A stretch of 64,000 bases of DNA from Gammaproteobacteria bacterium. GTDB lineage: Bacteria > Pseudomonadota > Gammaproteobacteria > Pseudomonadales > Halieaceae. Shown here in pieces: positions 53,418 through 62,719 of the stretch. The stretch is from assembly GCA_030427485.1 (NCBI GenBank), contig JAUICG010000024.1, forward strand, positions 1 to 64,000. The letters are read 5' to 3'. The position numbers were made by a program, and so were the translations under genes. The notes beneath the pieces were generated by a model that was not told where the DNA came from, searched no databases, and saw only the letters and a list, made by a program, of their open reading frames with translations. Positions within the stretch are counted from its first letter, which is position 1. Each line of letters starts with the position of its first letter.

Positions 53418-55418
53418 ATGAAGGTATCAGGACTGCGACTGGTTTTTTTTGCGGCATTTCTTTTCATCGCTGTCAGTTTGCTGGGCGGTACCGCGCTGTG
53501 GCAGTTGGCCGGATCTGGCAATGCGCTCGACATCGAGGGCCGGGCGGTCCTTGTCCGCAGTGTTCCCGCGGCTGGGCCAGCGGGCTGGACAGCCTACGGG
53601 GGCGACGCCGCGGGGACCCATTATTCGCCGGCTTCCCAGATATCGATCGGCAATGTGGCGCGCCTGGACACCGCCTGGGTCTACAGGACCGGCGCTTTCG
53701 CGGGCCGTGAACACGTTCGCGATCAGGCCTCCTTCGAGGCAACGCCCATCATGGTCGAAGACTCGCTGGTTTTCTGTACGCCGTTCAATGAAGTGATATC
53801 GCTGGACCCGGGTACGGGTGAAGAGAAGTGGCGTTATGATCCGCGGGTGCCGCTGGATGCTGACCCGGCCAATGAATACAACTGTCGCGGCGTTTCCTAT
53901 TGGAGAGACGCCCGGGCTGTTCCGGGTGCGGTGTGCGGGTCGCGAATTTTCATGGGGACCGTTGAGGCCAGGCTGGTGGCGCTCGATGCGCGCACGGGTA
54001 AACCCTGCACGGAATTTGGCGATCACGGCGTCGTGCGTATAGAGCCCGGCCTCGCCCTGCGCTGGCCCGGCGAGTTCCAGATCACTTCCGCGCCGGCGAT
54101 AGCGGGCGATGTCGTCATTACGGGCACCGCGATCGGCGATAATTTGCGAACCGCCGCACCGGTGGGGACCGTCCATGCCTACGACGCGCGCAGCGGCGCC
54201 CTGAGGTGGACGTTTAATCCCATACCCTGGAGCCGGGCGGGGGACGGCGAAAACGTGGGCCATGCGAATGTATGGTCAACGATGTCGGTCGACCGCAAAC
54301 GGGATCTCGTTTTCCTGCCGACTTCCTCTGCGAGTCCGGACTACTACGGCGGCGCGCGCCCCGGCAATAACGAGCACGCAAACTCCGTGGTCGCCCTGCA
54401 TGCCCGCAGCGGAGAAGTGGCGTGGGCGCGCCAGCTGGTGCACCACGATGTCTGGGATTACGACCTTCCCGCGCAGCCGGGCCTGTACGAAATCTGGCGG
54501 GACGGCATCTTGCATGAGGTTGTCGTCCAGGTGACCAAGATGGGGCTGGTATTCGTATTGGATCGCGCCAGCGGCAGGCCCTTTCACCCGATCGAGGAAC
54601 GCGCTGTGCCGCAGGCCGGAAGCGACGGTGAGTTGCTTTCACCCACCCAGCCGTTCCCGGTTGTTCCGCCGCCCATCGTGCCGGCCACGCTGAATCCCGA
54701 GGATGCGTTTGGTGTAACACTGTGGGATAAACTGGTCTGCGAGTCGAGGCTCCGCGGGCTGCGGCACGAAGGTCTGTACACGCCGCCCGGTATCGGTGGG
54801 TCTCTCGCCTACCCCTTTTCCGGGGGTGGTGCGAACTGGGGCGGCGGTGCATTCGATCCGCAGCGCAATCTGCTGGTCATCAATATGAACAATATCGGCA
54901 GTGAGGTCTATCTGTACCCGGATGTGGAGGATCGCGCGGCCGTTGCACGGCTCAGTCACGACTCCGAGTTCGCTCCGATGGAGGGCGCGCCTTTTGGCAT
55001 GAGCCGTGAAGTCATCCTCTCACCCCTGGGGTTGCCCTGCACGCCACCGCCGTGGGGAGTCATTGCGGGTGTGGATCTGGACAGCGGTGAAATTGTCTGG
55101 CGCAAGGCGCTGGGCACCACCGAAGATGTCGCACCCGGTGGCCTGCCGCTGCCTTTTGGGTTACCCGGTTTTGGCGGCCCGATCATCACAGGGGGCGGCA
55201 TTGTTTTCATCGCGGCGACTATGGATTACTACCTGCGCGCATTGAATGTGGAGACCGGCGAGGAGTTGTGGAAGGGGCGCCTGCCCGCGGGCGGACAGGC
55301 CACGCCGATGACGTATATGTGGCGGGGGCGGCAGTATGTGGTGATCGCCGCCGGTGGGCACGGTAAATCGGGTACGAAAAGCGGCGATTATGTGATCGCG
55401 TTTGCACTGGGGGTGTGA
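53418..55418 (+). CDS. PQQ-dependent dehydrogenase, membrane-anchored
   Basis: A 666-residue quinoprotein of the glucose/quinate dehydrogenase group. One N-terminal hydrophobic segment (about 8-30) precedes a periplasmic eight-bladed propeller with W-docking repeats such as DPGTGEEKWRYDP, DARSGALRWTFNP, HARSGEVAWARQL and NVETGEELWKGRL, and VHHDVWDYDLPAQP. Membrane glucose dehydrogenases have five N-terminal helices; this one has only one, so it may pass electrons by another route. The substrate is unknown. PQQ biosynthesis genes are not in the window. Confidence 0.85.
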   Translation: MKVSGLRLVFFAAFLFIAVSLLGGTALWQLAGSGNALDIEGRAVLVRSVPAAGPAGWTAYGGDAAGTHYSPASQISIGNVARLDTAWVYRTGAFAGREHVRDQASFEATPIMVEDSLVFCTPFNEVISLDPGTGEEKWRYDPRVPLDADPANEYNCRGVSYWRDARAVPGAVCGSRIFMGTVEARLVALDARTGKPCTEFGDHGVVRIEPGLALRWPGEFQITSAPAIAGDVVITGTAIGDNLRTAAPVGTVHAYDARSGALRWTFNPIPWSRAGDGENVGHANVWSTMSVDRKRDLVFLPTSSASPDYYGGARPGNNEHANSVVALHARSGEVAWARQLVHHDVWDYDLPAQPGLYEIWRDGILHEVVVQVTKMGLVFVLDRASGRPFHPIEERAVPQAGSDGELLSPTQPFPVVPPPIVPATLNPEDAFGVTLWDKLVCESRLRGLRHEGLYTPPGIGGSLAYPFSGGGANWGGGAFDPQRNLLVINMNNIGSEVYLYPDVEDRAAVARLSHDSEFAPMEGAPFGMSREVILSPLGLPCTPPPWGVIAGVDLDSGEIVWRKALGTTEDVAPGGLPLPFGLPGFGGPIITGGGIVFIAATMDYYLRALNVETGEELWKGRLPAGGQATPMTYMWRGRQYVVIAAGGHGKSGTKSGDYVIAFALGV

Positions 55419-55551
55419 ACAGGTCAATAACGGCGAACGGCGAGCGGACACCGCGGTGCGCGTCCAGCCGGTTTACAGCGACAGCGTGCTGATTCCAGTT
55501 GCCATTGCTTTCATTCAGCCGTTGACCCGTTCGCCGGCATGTACGTCTGTC

Positions 55552-57093
55552 CTAGCTCAACCAACGTCCCAGCGGCGTTTTCACCCACAGGAAGTCCATC
55601 AGCTTCTTCATGCCCTCGGCGCTCTTGGCGCTGTAGGGGTAGCCGTTCTGCATTTTTCCGCCAAAGCGGTCGATCACGATCGGCATTTCATGGCAGTAGC
55701 CGCGTATGCCTTTTTTGCCATTCACCTGGCCGACGCCGGAGTTTTTGCGACCGCCAAAGGGGGCCGCGGGGATGCCATAGCTCACCGCCATATCGTTGAC
55801 ACTGCAGGCCCCGGTGTCGATGGCACAGGCGAGGCGATAACCCTTTTCCTTGTCTTTGGTCCAGACATTGCCGTTCAGCCCGAATTCGGAATCGTTGGCC
55901 AGTGCCAGCGCCTCGGCTTCACTGTCCACCTTCTGGATGCAGAGGATCGGGCCGAAGGTTTCCAGCAGCATGATGTCCATCGTATTGTTCACTTCGGTGA
56001 TCACCGTGGGCTCGTAATACAGGCCGGGCAGGTCCGGATTGCGCCGACCCCCCATCAGTATACTGGCGCCCTTGCCGCGCGCATCCTCGACATGGGCTTC
56101 GATAATGGCCATCTGGCGATCCCAGAACACCGCGCCGACATCTTCCTCCCAGCCGTGCTGTGACCCCTGCCGCAGGTTTTTGCCCTTATCCATTACCAGC
56201 CGCAGGAATTCGTCGTACACCTCTTTCACCACATAGATACGCTCCGTGCCGCAGCAGTAGTGTCCGGTGTTCATGCACGAGCCGACCCAGGCGCCGTCTG
56301 CGGCGCGGTCCAGGTCAGCGTCGGCGCAGACGATCATCGCATCGTTGCCGCCCAGCTCCAGCGTGCAGGGGATCAACTGGCTGGCGCAGGCCTCGGCCAC
56401 CTTGCGCCCGGTCGCCACGGAGCCGGTAAATGAAACCTTGTCGACGCCGCCGCGCACAATCGCGGCCCCGGTTTCGCCGTCGCCGAGCAGTACCTGCAGC
56501 ACACCCTCGGGGAGTCCCGCCTGGCGGAAAATGTCTTCTGCCAGTTTGGCGGAGTAGGGAGTGACTTCAGAGCCTTTCGCAACCACCGTATTGCCGGCGA
56601 GGATGGCCTGGGTCGCCTGGTTCATCACCAGCACGAAGGGGCCGTTCCAGGGCGTGATGAGGCCGACGACGCCCAGCGGCTTGTACAGGATGCGCAGTTG
56701 CTTCATCAGTCCGAGCAGGCCGTGAACCCTGCGCTTGCGCGGTTTGAGAAATTTTTCCGCGTTCTTGGCGTAGTAGCATAACTGGTCAGCGACCGAGAAC
56801 ACTTCCATGCTCATCGCGTCAGTGCGCGCCTTGCCGGTTTCCTTGACCACGGTTTCGATAATGTCATCCTGTCGCTGCAGGACAATTTTCAGGGCGCGTT
56901 CGACGATAGCGGCCCTTGCCTTCATGGGCGTTGCGGCCCAGGCGGGCTGCGCCGCCCTGGCTTTGGCGATGGCTTGCGCCACATCCTCGCTGTTGGCGCA
57001 GATCAACTCCCCGGTGGGTTCCAGGGTGACCGGGCTGCGCAATTGCAGATGGCGGTGGGAGTCGTTGGATTCGATCGGTTCATAGATAGACAT
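55552..57093 (-). CDS. NAD(P)-dependent aldehyde dehydrogenase
   Basis: This 513-residue ALDH-superfamily protein oxidises an aldehyde to an acid. It has ITPWNGPFVLVMNQA, the cofactor loop GSVATGR, the general-base Glu in LELGGNDAM (E247) and the nucleophile Cys in NTGHYCCGTE (C280). The ATG at 57093 follows GAGGAGG. The C-terminus (GIRGYCHEMPIVIDRFGGKM) is uncommon in betaine or succinate-semialdehyde types, so the substrate is left open. An operator-like palindrome overlaps its promoter. Confidence 0.9.
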   Translation of the reverse strand: MSIYEPIESNDSHRHLQLRSPVTLEPTGELICANSEDVAQAIAKARAAQPAWAATPMKARAAIVERALKIVLQRQDDIIETVVKETGKARTDAMSMEVFSVADQLCYYAKNAEKFLKPRKRRVHGLLGLMKQLRILYKPLGVVGLITPWNGPFVLVMNQATQAILAGNTVVAKGSEVTPYSAKLAEDIFRQAGLPEGVLQVLLGDGETGAAIVRGGVDKVSFTGSVATGRKVAEACASQLIPCTLELGGNDAMIVCADADLDRAADGAWVGSCMNTGHYCCGTERIYVVKEVYDEFLRLVMDKGKNLRQGSQHGWEEDVGAVFWDRQMAIIEAHVEDARGKGASILMGGRRNPDLPGLYYEPTVITEVNNTMDIMLLETFGPILCIQKVDSEAEALALANDSEFGLNGNVWTKDKEKGYRLACAIDTGACSVNDMAVSYGIPAAPFGGRKNSGVGQVNGKKGIRGYCHEMPIVIDRFGGKMQNGYPYSAKSAEGMKKLMDFLWVKTPLGRWLS

Positions 57094-57118
57094 GGTGTCC
57101 TCCTCGCGTAATGTGGCT

Positions 57119-57147
57119 AAACTAATGGTCATTAGTTTTAGTGTCAA
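57119..57147 (-). promoter_or_regulatory. Aldehyde dehydrogenase promoter with palindromic operator
   Basis: On the minus strand TTGACA (57142-57147), a 17-nt spacer and TAGTTT (57119-57124) form a promoter 26 nt before the start codon. The perfect inverted repeat AAACTAATG-GT-CATTAGTTT (57119-57138) covers the -10 and most of the spacer, the position of a repressor site. The shape fits a TetR-family operator, but no regulator gene is nearby. Bases 57148-57299 show nothing else. Confidence 0.7.
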
Positions 57148-57299
57148 TGTCTTTTCCGGCGGCGATGACTGACATGGAAGATCATCCGCACCCGGGCGCG
57201 CAGGCAATTTCCCGTCCGGCTACTGGCGCGGTCGCGATTACAACACCGGCTGAATGTGGAATAATGCGCCGCGTCGAATTTTAACCCCTTGCTGAGTGC

Positions 57300-58181
57300 A
57301 TGCCGGTGTCGCCCACCTTACTGCTGATAGTTTACTGCCTGGCCATCGCCGGCTTCTCGCTGGTGGGTGGTCTGCTGCCCAGCCTGATCAGGATGACGCA
57401 CACCCGTACGCAACTGGTGATGAGCCTGGTCTCGGGACTGATGCTCGGTGTGGCGTTTTACCACCTGCTGCCGCACAGTGTGGCGCTGGCTGATGGATCG
57501 GGCGGGGTGGACACCAGCGTCTGGTGGCTGATGCTCGGCCTGATCGTGATGTTGCTGCTGCTGCGTGTGTTCCATTTTCACCAGCATGATTTCAGCCTCG
57601 AAGCGGTTGAGCCGCACGATCACGCCGCAGACCATGGACACGGGCCCGGACATGCCCATTCCCATCGGCACAATCCCGCTCGTCCGGTACACGGACTGAG
57701 TTGGGTCGGGCTGGCCCTGGGCTTGGCGGTACACACATTGATTGACGGGGTCGCCCTGGGCGCGGTGATGCATGCGGGCAGTCACGCCAGCGGGGTGGTC
57801 GGGATCGGGGTGTTTCTCGCTATTTTGCTGCACAAGCCGCTGGATGCAATGTCTATCGTTACGGTCATGCAGGCCGGCGGCTGGAGCAAGGGTGCGCGCG
57901 CCGCGACCAATGTGGTGTTTGCGCTGATGTGTCCGCTGGGTGCGATGCTCTTTTTCTTCGGTGTCGATGTGATGCCGGCTGGCCGCGATCACCTGGTGGC
58001 CGTGGCGTTGGCGTTCTCGGCGGGCGCCTTTATCTGTATCGCGCTGGGTGATCTGCTGCCCGAGGTGCATTTTCACAGCCATGACCGCGGCAAACTGACT
58101 CTGGCGTTTTTGCTGGGCATTGCGCTAGCCTATGCAATAGGCGTGGTGGAACCCGCCGGCATTCACATGGCGCCGCACTGA
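57300..58181 (+). CDS. ZIP-family metal transporter
   Basis: The 293-residue protein has about eight membrane segments and a histidine-rich cytoplasmic loop (residues about 95-125: HDHAADHGHGPGHAHSHRH) between segments 3 and 4. Metal-site motifs are HTLIDGVALGA in segment 4 and LLHKPLDAMSI in segment 5. ZIP proteins move zinc or other divalent metals into the cytoplasm; the metal is not predictable. It begins ATG at 57300 and is 16 nt from the next gene. Confidence 0.88.
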   Translation: MPVSPTLLLIVYCLAIAGFSLVGGLLPSLIRMTHTRTQLVMSLVSGLMLGVAFYHLLPHSVALADGSGGVDTSVWWLMLGLIVMLLLLRVFHFHQHDFSLEAVEPHDHAADHGHGPGHAHSHRHNPARPVHGLSWVGLALGLAVHTLIDGVALGAVMHAGSHASGVVGIGVFLAILLHKPLDAMSIVTVMQAGGWSKGARAATNVVFALMCPLGAMLFFFGVDVMPAGRDHLVAVALAFSAGAFICIALGDLLPEVHFHSHDRGKLTLAFLLGIALAYAIGVVEPAGIHMAPH

Positions 58182-58197
58182 GCAGGGGCGAACGCTG

Positions 58198-58647
58198 ATG
58201 GTCAAACGCATTATTTATCCGCCAATCTGGCTGCTGTTCGGCCTGATCGCGATATTTACCTGCAATGAGTACTTTCCGGGGGCGCGCTTTACCAGCCTGG
58301 CCTGGCAACTGTTTGGCGCAGTACTTATCGTTGTCGGGCTCGGCCTGTTGGTTGCCGCAAACGGCCTGTTTGCGCGCGCGGGGACCGGTGTCATTCCGTT
58401 TCGCGATGTCACCGTACTGGTTACAGGCGGGATTTACCGCTATACGCGCAATCCCATGTATCTCGGTATGTTGGCCGTGCTGTTGGGCTGCGCGCTGACG
58501 GTGGGCGCGAGCTGGGCACTGTTGGTGCCGCCGATATTTGCCGCTGTGGTCGAGCTGCGCTTTATCCGCCCGGAGGAGGCGATGTTGCGAGGGCTGTTCC
58601 CGCAGGACTACCCCGCCTATTGTGAGCGGGTCAGGCGTTGGCTATAG
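58198..58647 (+). CDS. Isoprenylcysteine methyltransferase-like membrane protein
   Basis: The 149-residue product has four hydrophobic segments and the C-terminal SAM-binding pattern of the ICMT/phospholipid methyltransferase group: GIYRYTRNPMYLGML, then RPEEAMLRGLFPQDYPAYCE and RVRRWL. Bacterial members methylate small or lipid acceptors; the acceptor is unknown here. It probably forms an operon with the ZIP gene. Confidence 0.85.
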   Translation: MVKRIIYPPIWLLFGLIAIFTCNEYFPGARFTSLAWQLFGAVLIVVGLGLLVAANGLFARAGTGVIPFRDVTVLVTGGIYRYTRNPMYLGMLAVLLGCALTVGASWALLVPPIFAAVVELRFIRPEEAMLRGLFPQDYPAYCERVRRWL

Positions 58648-58737
58648 TCGAAAAAACGGCTACGCTATAACGGTGGCCGGTGTCGCTGAAAGGTACAGCG
58701 GACACATGAAAATTGACGCAATCACTCGGGAGAAAAT

Positions 58738-58989
58738 ATGAACAAGAAGATTGTAGCGGGCCTGTGTCTATGGGGCTTTTCCAGCGCCGCCTTGCCAGTT
58801 CTCGCCGCCGATACCGATCCTCAGCAGTGTCTGGAGTGTCACGAGCCTATTGAAGACTGGGCGGGCATGACGGTCGACGAAATCATTGCCGAGGCCAAGG
58901 CGCCGGACAACAAGCGCCACGAGGCCAATCAGGCGCTGACGGATGAACAACTGAAGCTGATTATCGGCGAGTTGATGCCGCCCAAGTGA
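58738..58989 (+). CDS. Small periplasmic monoheme c-type protein
   Basis: The 83-residue precursor has a signal peptide (residues 1-23, ending VLA-AD) and a single heme-binding motif CLECH at about 31-35. The mature protein would be about 60 residues, with a late LMPPK that may supply the axial Met. GGGAGAAAAT precedes the ATG. It resembles small class I cytochromes c only in outline. It lies close to hemH and the multiheme cytochromes. Confidence 0.8.
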   Translation: MNKKIVAGLCLWGFSSAALPVLAADTDPQQCLECHEPIEDWAGMTVDEIIAEAKAPDNKRHEANQALTDEQLKLIIGELMPPK

Positions 58990-59020
58990 GCGGATGGGCC
59001 GGGGTTGTTCCTCAGCGGGG

Positions 59021-60052
59021 CTAATCCCGGTCCAGCCACCCCGCCAGATGCTCGTTGGCGATCTTCGCCAGCGCGGTGATGTGGCCGGGTGAACTGTTCA
59101 GGCACGGTATGTACTGGTAGCGCTCGCCGCCCGCCGCGAGAAAGTACTCCCGGTTTTCGACCGCCAATTCCTCGAGCGTTTCCAGGCAGTCCGCCGCGAA
59201 ACCGGGTGCGATAACCTGTACCGCTTTTATCCCCTGCATAGGGAGCCCCTTCAGTACGGCATCGGTATAAGGTTTCAGCCACTCTTCCCGGCCGAAGCGG
59301 GATTGGAATGTTGTCTGGTATTCGTCCTCTCGTAAGCCCAGTTCCTCCGCGACCAGGCGCGAGGTCTTCAGGCACTCGCAGTGGTAGGGGTCGCCCTCGT
59401 CCAGGTAGCGCTGTGGTACACCGTGGTAGGAAAACAGCAGTATATCGGCGCGGCCGTGCTCGGCGCGATAGGCTCGCACGCTGTCGGCAAGCGCTGCGAT
59501 ATAGGCGGGATGATCGTGGTAGTGGTTGATCATGCGCAATTCCGGCAGCCACCGCCGCCGGGTGAAATCGGCGGCGAGCGCGTCAAACGTTGAGCCGGTC
59601 GTCGACCCGCTGTACTGCGGATACAATGGCAGCACCAGCAATTTACGTACGCCGCGTTGCAGCATGTCCTGCAACACCGCGGCTATAGACGGGGTGCCGT
59701 AGCGCATTGCGAACTCCACGATGATGCGCTCACCATAGTCGCGACTTAATGCTTCACGCAATGCCTCCACCTGATCCTGCGTGTGGAACAGCAGTGGCGA
59801 GCCGCGTTCATCCCAGATGCTGCGATATGCGGCTGCAGAACGCGCCGGGCGAATATTCAGAATGATGCCGTTCAGCACAAACCACCACAACAGGCGCGGA
59901 ATCTCAACGACTCTCGGGTCTGACAGGAACTCCTTTAGAAAAGCTCGCAGCGCCTTTCGCTCAGGTGCCCGGGGAGTACCGAGGTTGGTGAGCAGAATCC
60001 CGATACGTGGGGGCTGCTCGTGGTCGAAGTTCCTGGTGCCGATGTATTTCAT
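59021..60052 (-). CDS. hemH: Ferrochelatase
   Basis: HemH (343 aa) inserts iron into protoporphyrin IX. It has GILLTNLGTPRAP at the start, the conserved FSYHGVPQRYLDEGDPYHCEC with the catalytic histidine, FQSRFGREEWLKPYTD and VIAPGFAADCLETLEEL. The neighbouring cytochrome genes suggest, but do not prove, a heme-supply grouping. Confidence 0.97.
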   Translation of the reverse strand: MKYIGTRNFDHEQPPRIGILLTNLGTPRAPERKALRAFLKEFLSDPRVVEIPRLLWWFVLNGIILNIRPARSAAAYRSIWDERGSPLLFHTQDQVEALREALSRDYGERIIVEFAMRYGTPSIAAVLQDMLQRGVRKLLVLPLYPQYSGSTTGSTFDALAADFTRRRWLPELRMINHYHDHPAYIAALADSVRAYRAEHGRADILLFSYHGVPQRYLDEGDPYHCECLKTSRLVAEELGLREDEYQTTFQSRFGREEWLKPYTDAVLKGLPMQGIKAVQVIAPGFAADCLETLEELAVENREYFLAAGGERYQYIPCLNSSPGHITALAKIANEHLAGWLDRD

Positions 60053-60181
60053 GCGGGGACGATATACGTTTGGCCGCGTGATGCCAAGGGGAGAGGTGGC
60101 TGTATCGCGCTTGATGTGCTACCCGTTCGCTTTCAGGCGAGCCACAAACGAACTGCACACCCGCGCCCGAACTGAAAACCG

Positions 60182-62458
60182 CTAGCGACTGTGCACAGTT
60201 TCAATGTCGGCATCATCGCCATTGCTGTGACAGACGTTACAGGCCTCAATCGCATTGTCAGCCTGCGCCTTCGTACCGTCAAATACCGCACCGCCGGTAT
60301 CGGTCATATGGGCCCTGGCGACGTTATCATCGTGGCAGGAAGCACAGGTGGCAGCAAGGGGCGTGGTATAGGTCAGCCCGCCTTTGAGCGGCTGCGATTC
60401 GACCAGCGTTGGCAGGGTCTGCGTGCCGGGCAGGTGGCAGGCCTCGCAGTTCGACAAGTCGCCCGGGTATTGCAATTGCTCCCCGTCGTATCCCTTGTAA
60501 GGCACTTCCCTGATACCCGCGGCATGTATGCTGTGCACCAGCACCCGGAAGTCGGCACTGACATCAAAGCCCAGACCGGGCCCGTGGCAGCCAGCGCACA
60601 GACGGGGATTTTCCGCAGGGGTTGCGTGGAAACCGGCATGTCCGGAGTCGGTCATCGCCAGGCGATGGTGGCAACTGTCACACTTTTCGATGTCGACGAC
60701 TTCCCTGCGCGGGGTGGCGCTTGAGGCCGTGCTGGGGAAAAACTTGATGACGCTGCCGATAGGCAAGCAATCCTCTGGCGTCTGGTTGATGGTGCTGTCG
60801 CAGTTGCCCAAGTCCTGATGGCCGAAGAGCATCACGGCAATCGTATCCTGACCGGCGACGACCGGATCGGGCGAACTGACCTCAAAACGATTTCCGCCAA
60901 GGTTAACGCTATTTCGCTCACCGATGGTGAATTCGATATTGAGGGCGTCGAAACCGCTGATACCGTCGTTATCAAAATCGGTGGCCGCATCCCAGGCAAA
61001 GCCCAGCCGGATTTTGCCCGGGAAGCTGAAAATGTCGATGGGTACACCATCGCGACTCAAAGTTACAATCACTTTCGGCTGCTGCCCGGGGCCGGTATCG
61101 GTGGCGCTTTCGACATTGAGGCTCAGGTTGCGGGCGGCCTCTTCATTTTCATCGCGATGGCGCTCTACGACATTGCTATGGCACTGCAGGCAGGGGCTGC
61201 TGCCGCCGCCGCCGTGACCGGTCTTGTCATCGTGGCAGGACTCGCAGGCCGCGCGGCCAGGGTAGGTGGCCCAGTCGTGCCCGTCCGGTGTGATAGCGGC
61301 AAGCGGCATCGGCAGGCCCTGTTCGGCGGCATAGTCAATGTCTTCCTGGCCAGCGTGACACCGGGTGCACTGGTTGGCATTTTGCGGGTAACTGACATGC
61401 GAGTAATTGTGCTCGCCGTTGCGGAAGCCCCAGATAACATAGTCCTCCCCGTCTTCGACACTGGGCAGGTTTTTGCTGAAGTGAATACGGTGTGCCATCA
61501 CTTTCATATCGACGGTGTTAGTGCTGTTGGCGTCGCTGCTGTCGGGGTTGTGGCAGGTCATGCAGTAGCCGGTTGCGGTGCGGCTGCCGTGCACGGTCAG
61601 GACATCGTGGCAACTGTTGCAACTGGCATCGTCAACGATTTTCCGGGTGTGATAATCATTGTAGAAATTGTCGTTGAGGGAGGTGGCTTCTTCCCCGATA
61701 GCCGGATTGATCAGATCCTCGGGGACAAATTCGATACAGGGGTTGTTGCTTGTCGCCGCCAGGGAAAACTGCAGGCAGATCTGGTGCACCGTGGCGAGGT
61801 TGGCGGGATCACCCGGATCGGTGATCAGGGTGTAAGACCAGCTGCCATCGCTGTTTTGCTCCAGCGCGCCCCCGCTCTCCGTAGTGGCCTGGTGGGCGAC
61901 GGTTTTACCAATCGCTGCTGCATTCTGCACTTTCAATGCGCTCTGAGGAATGCTGGCCGGGTCAGTGCTGTCAGTGAAGGTGGTACACCGATTGTTGCCG
62001 TCATCGATATCCGCCTGGCTACGGCAGACCGGGTCTTCGCTCCGACTGACATAGCTGGTCCAGTTGCTACTGTCGAAATCATCGGCCGTGGTGGTCAACC
62101 TGGCAAAGCTGGCCCGCAACATACTGCTATCAACGCCATTCACGGTAAGCGAACCGTTGGCTATCAGGGTGAACGTCACAGTGGGGGGGCTGGCAAAGCT
62201 AATCCCGGTCATCGTGGCTACGACATTGTCGCTCGAACCCAGGTCAGCGGCATCCACCTCATCTTCAGAGGGTATGGGTGGCAGGGGTGGCGGTGGCTCA
62301 ACCGGCCCGTTGGGGGGTGGCGGCCCGGGCTCCACTCCTGCGGCGCTGTCACCACCGCCGCCACCACCGCAGCCGCCCAGGGCGACAGCCAGGCAGATGA
62401 TGCTGCTCGCCAGCCCGCTCTGCATTTGCCAAATCAAGGTCTTACTGCGCGCTAACAT
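60182..62458 (-). CDS. OmcA/MtrC-type decaheme cytochrome lipoprotein
   Basis: The 758-residue precursor has a lipoprotein signal (LGGC, Cys30), a Gly run and a proline-rich stalk (about 44-63: PGPPPPNGPVEPPPPLPP), a beta domain, and ten CxxCH motifs in two groups of five. The first group lies at about 275-427 (CNSCH, CMTCH, CTRCH, CESCH, CLQCH) and the second at about 590-742 (CDSCH, CAGCH, CEACH, CASCH, CNVCH), separated by another beta-rich domain. This is the beta/heme/beta/heme layout of the OmcA/MtrC family, outer-membrane cytochromes that pass electrons to extracellular acceptors. No MtrA/MtrB homologue is visible in the window. Confidence 0.88.
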   Translation of the reverse strand: MLARSKTLIWQMQSGLASSIICLAVALGGCGGGGGGDSAAGVEPGPPPPNGPVEPPPPLPPIPSEDEVDAADLGSSDNVVATMTGISFASPPTVTFTLIANGSLTVNGVDSSMLRASFARLTTTADDFDSSNWTSYVSRSEDPVCRSQADIDDGNNRCTTFTDSTDPASIPQSALKVQNAAAIGKTVAHQATTESGGALEQNSDGSWSYTLITDPGDPANLATVHQICLQFSLAATSNNPCIEFVPEDLINPAIGEEATSLNDNFYNDYHTRKIVDDASCNSCHDVLTVHGSRTATGYCMTCHNPDSSDANSTNTVDMKVMAHRIHFSKNLPSVEDGEDYVIWGFRNGEHNYSHVSYPQNANQCTRCHAGQEDIDYAAEQGLPMPLAAITPDGHDWATYPGRAACESCHDDKTGHGGGGSSPCLQCHSNVVERHRDENEEAARNLSLNVESATDTGPGQQPKVIVTLSRDGVPIDIFSFPGKIRLGFAWDAATDFDNDGISGFDALNIEFTIGERNSVNLGGNRFEVSSPDPVVAGQDTIAVMLFGHQDLGNCDSTINQTPEDCLPIGSVIKFFPSTASSATPRREVVDIEKCDSCHHRLAMTDSGHAGFHATPAENPRLCAGCHGPGLGFDVSADFRVLVHSIHAAGIREVPYKGYDGEQLQYPGDLSNCEACHLPGTQTLPTLVESQPLKGGLTYTTPLAATCASCHDDNVARAHMTDTGGAVFDGTKAQADNAIEACNVCHSNGDDADIETVHSR

Positions 62459-62719
62459 AGTGTTTCACCCATCTGGTACTTATTTTGCCACAGCGTGTAG
62501 CTTCCTGTTCGTAGCACAAAGCAGTGGCAATTGTGCTTGCCGCAATTGTCCGGGTCGCGATATTGCTGTCCAGAGCAACTTGAAATCCGGTTTTGAGCGT
62601 GTTTCGCACTCACATCCAAAAATTGCTCGCTTCACCGGATACAGCCCCAAGCAACACCATTGGACTGGAAGCACCTCCTCCCTGAGGGGGCCCCCACATC
62701 ATTCGGTTGGCTATAATCC
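62459..62719. other. Spacer between the two cytochrome genes
   Basis: A 261-nt stretch with no credible gene. No clear terminator or promoter was recognised, so both cytochrome genes may be on one transcript. Confidence 0.4.

Noticed and set aside
60818-62455. 545-codon open frame antisense to the decaheme cytochrome
   Set aside because: It mirrors the CxxCH gene, shows no domain, and its low-complexity Gly/Val/Ala content comes from the complementary strand.
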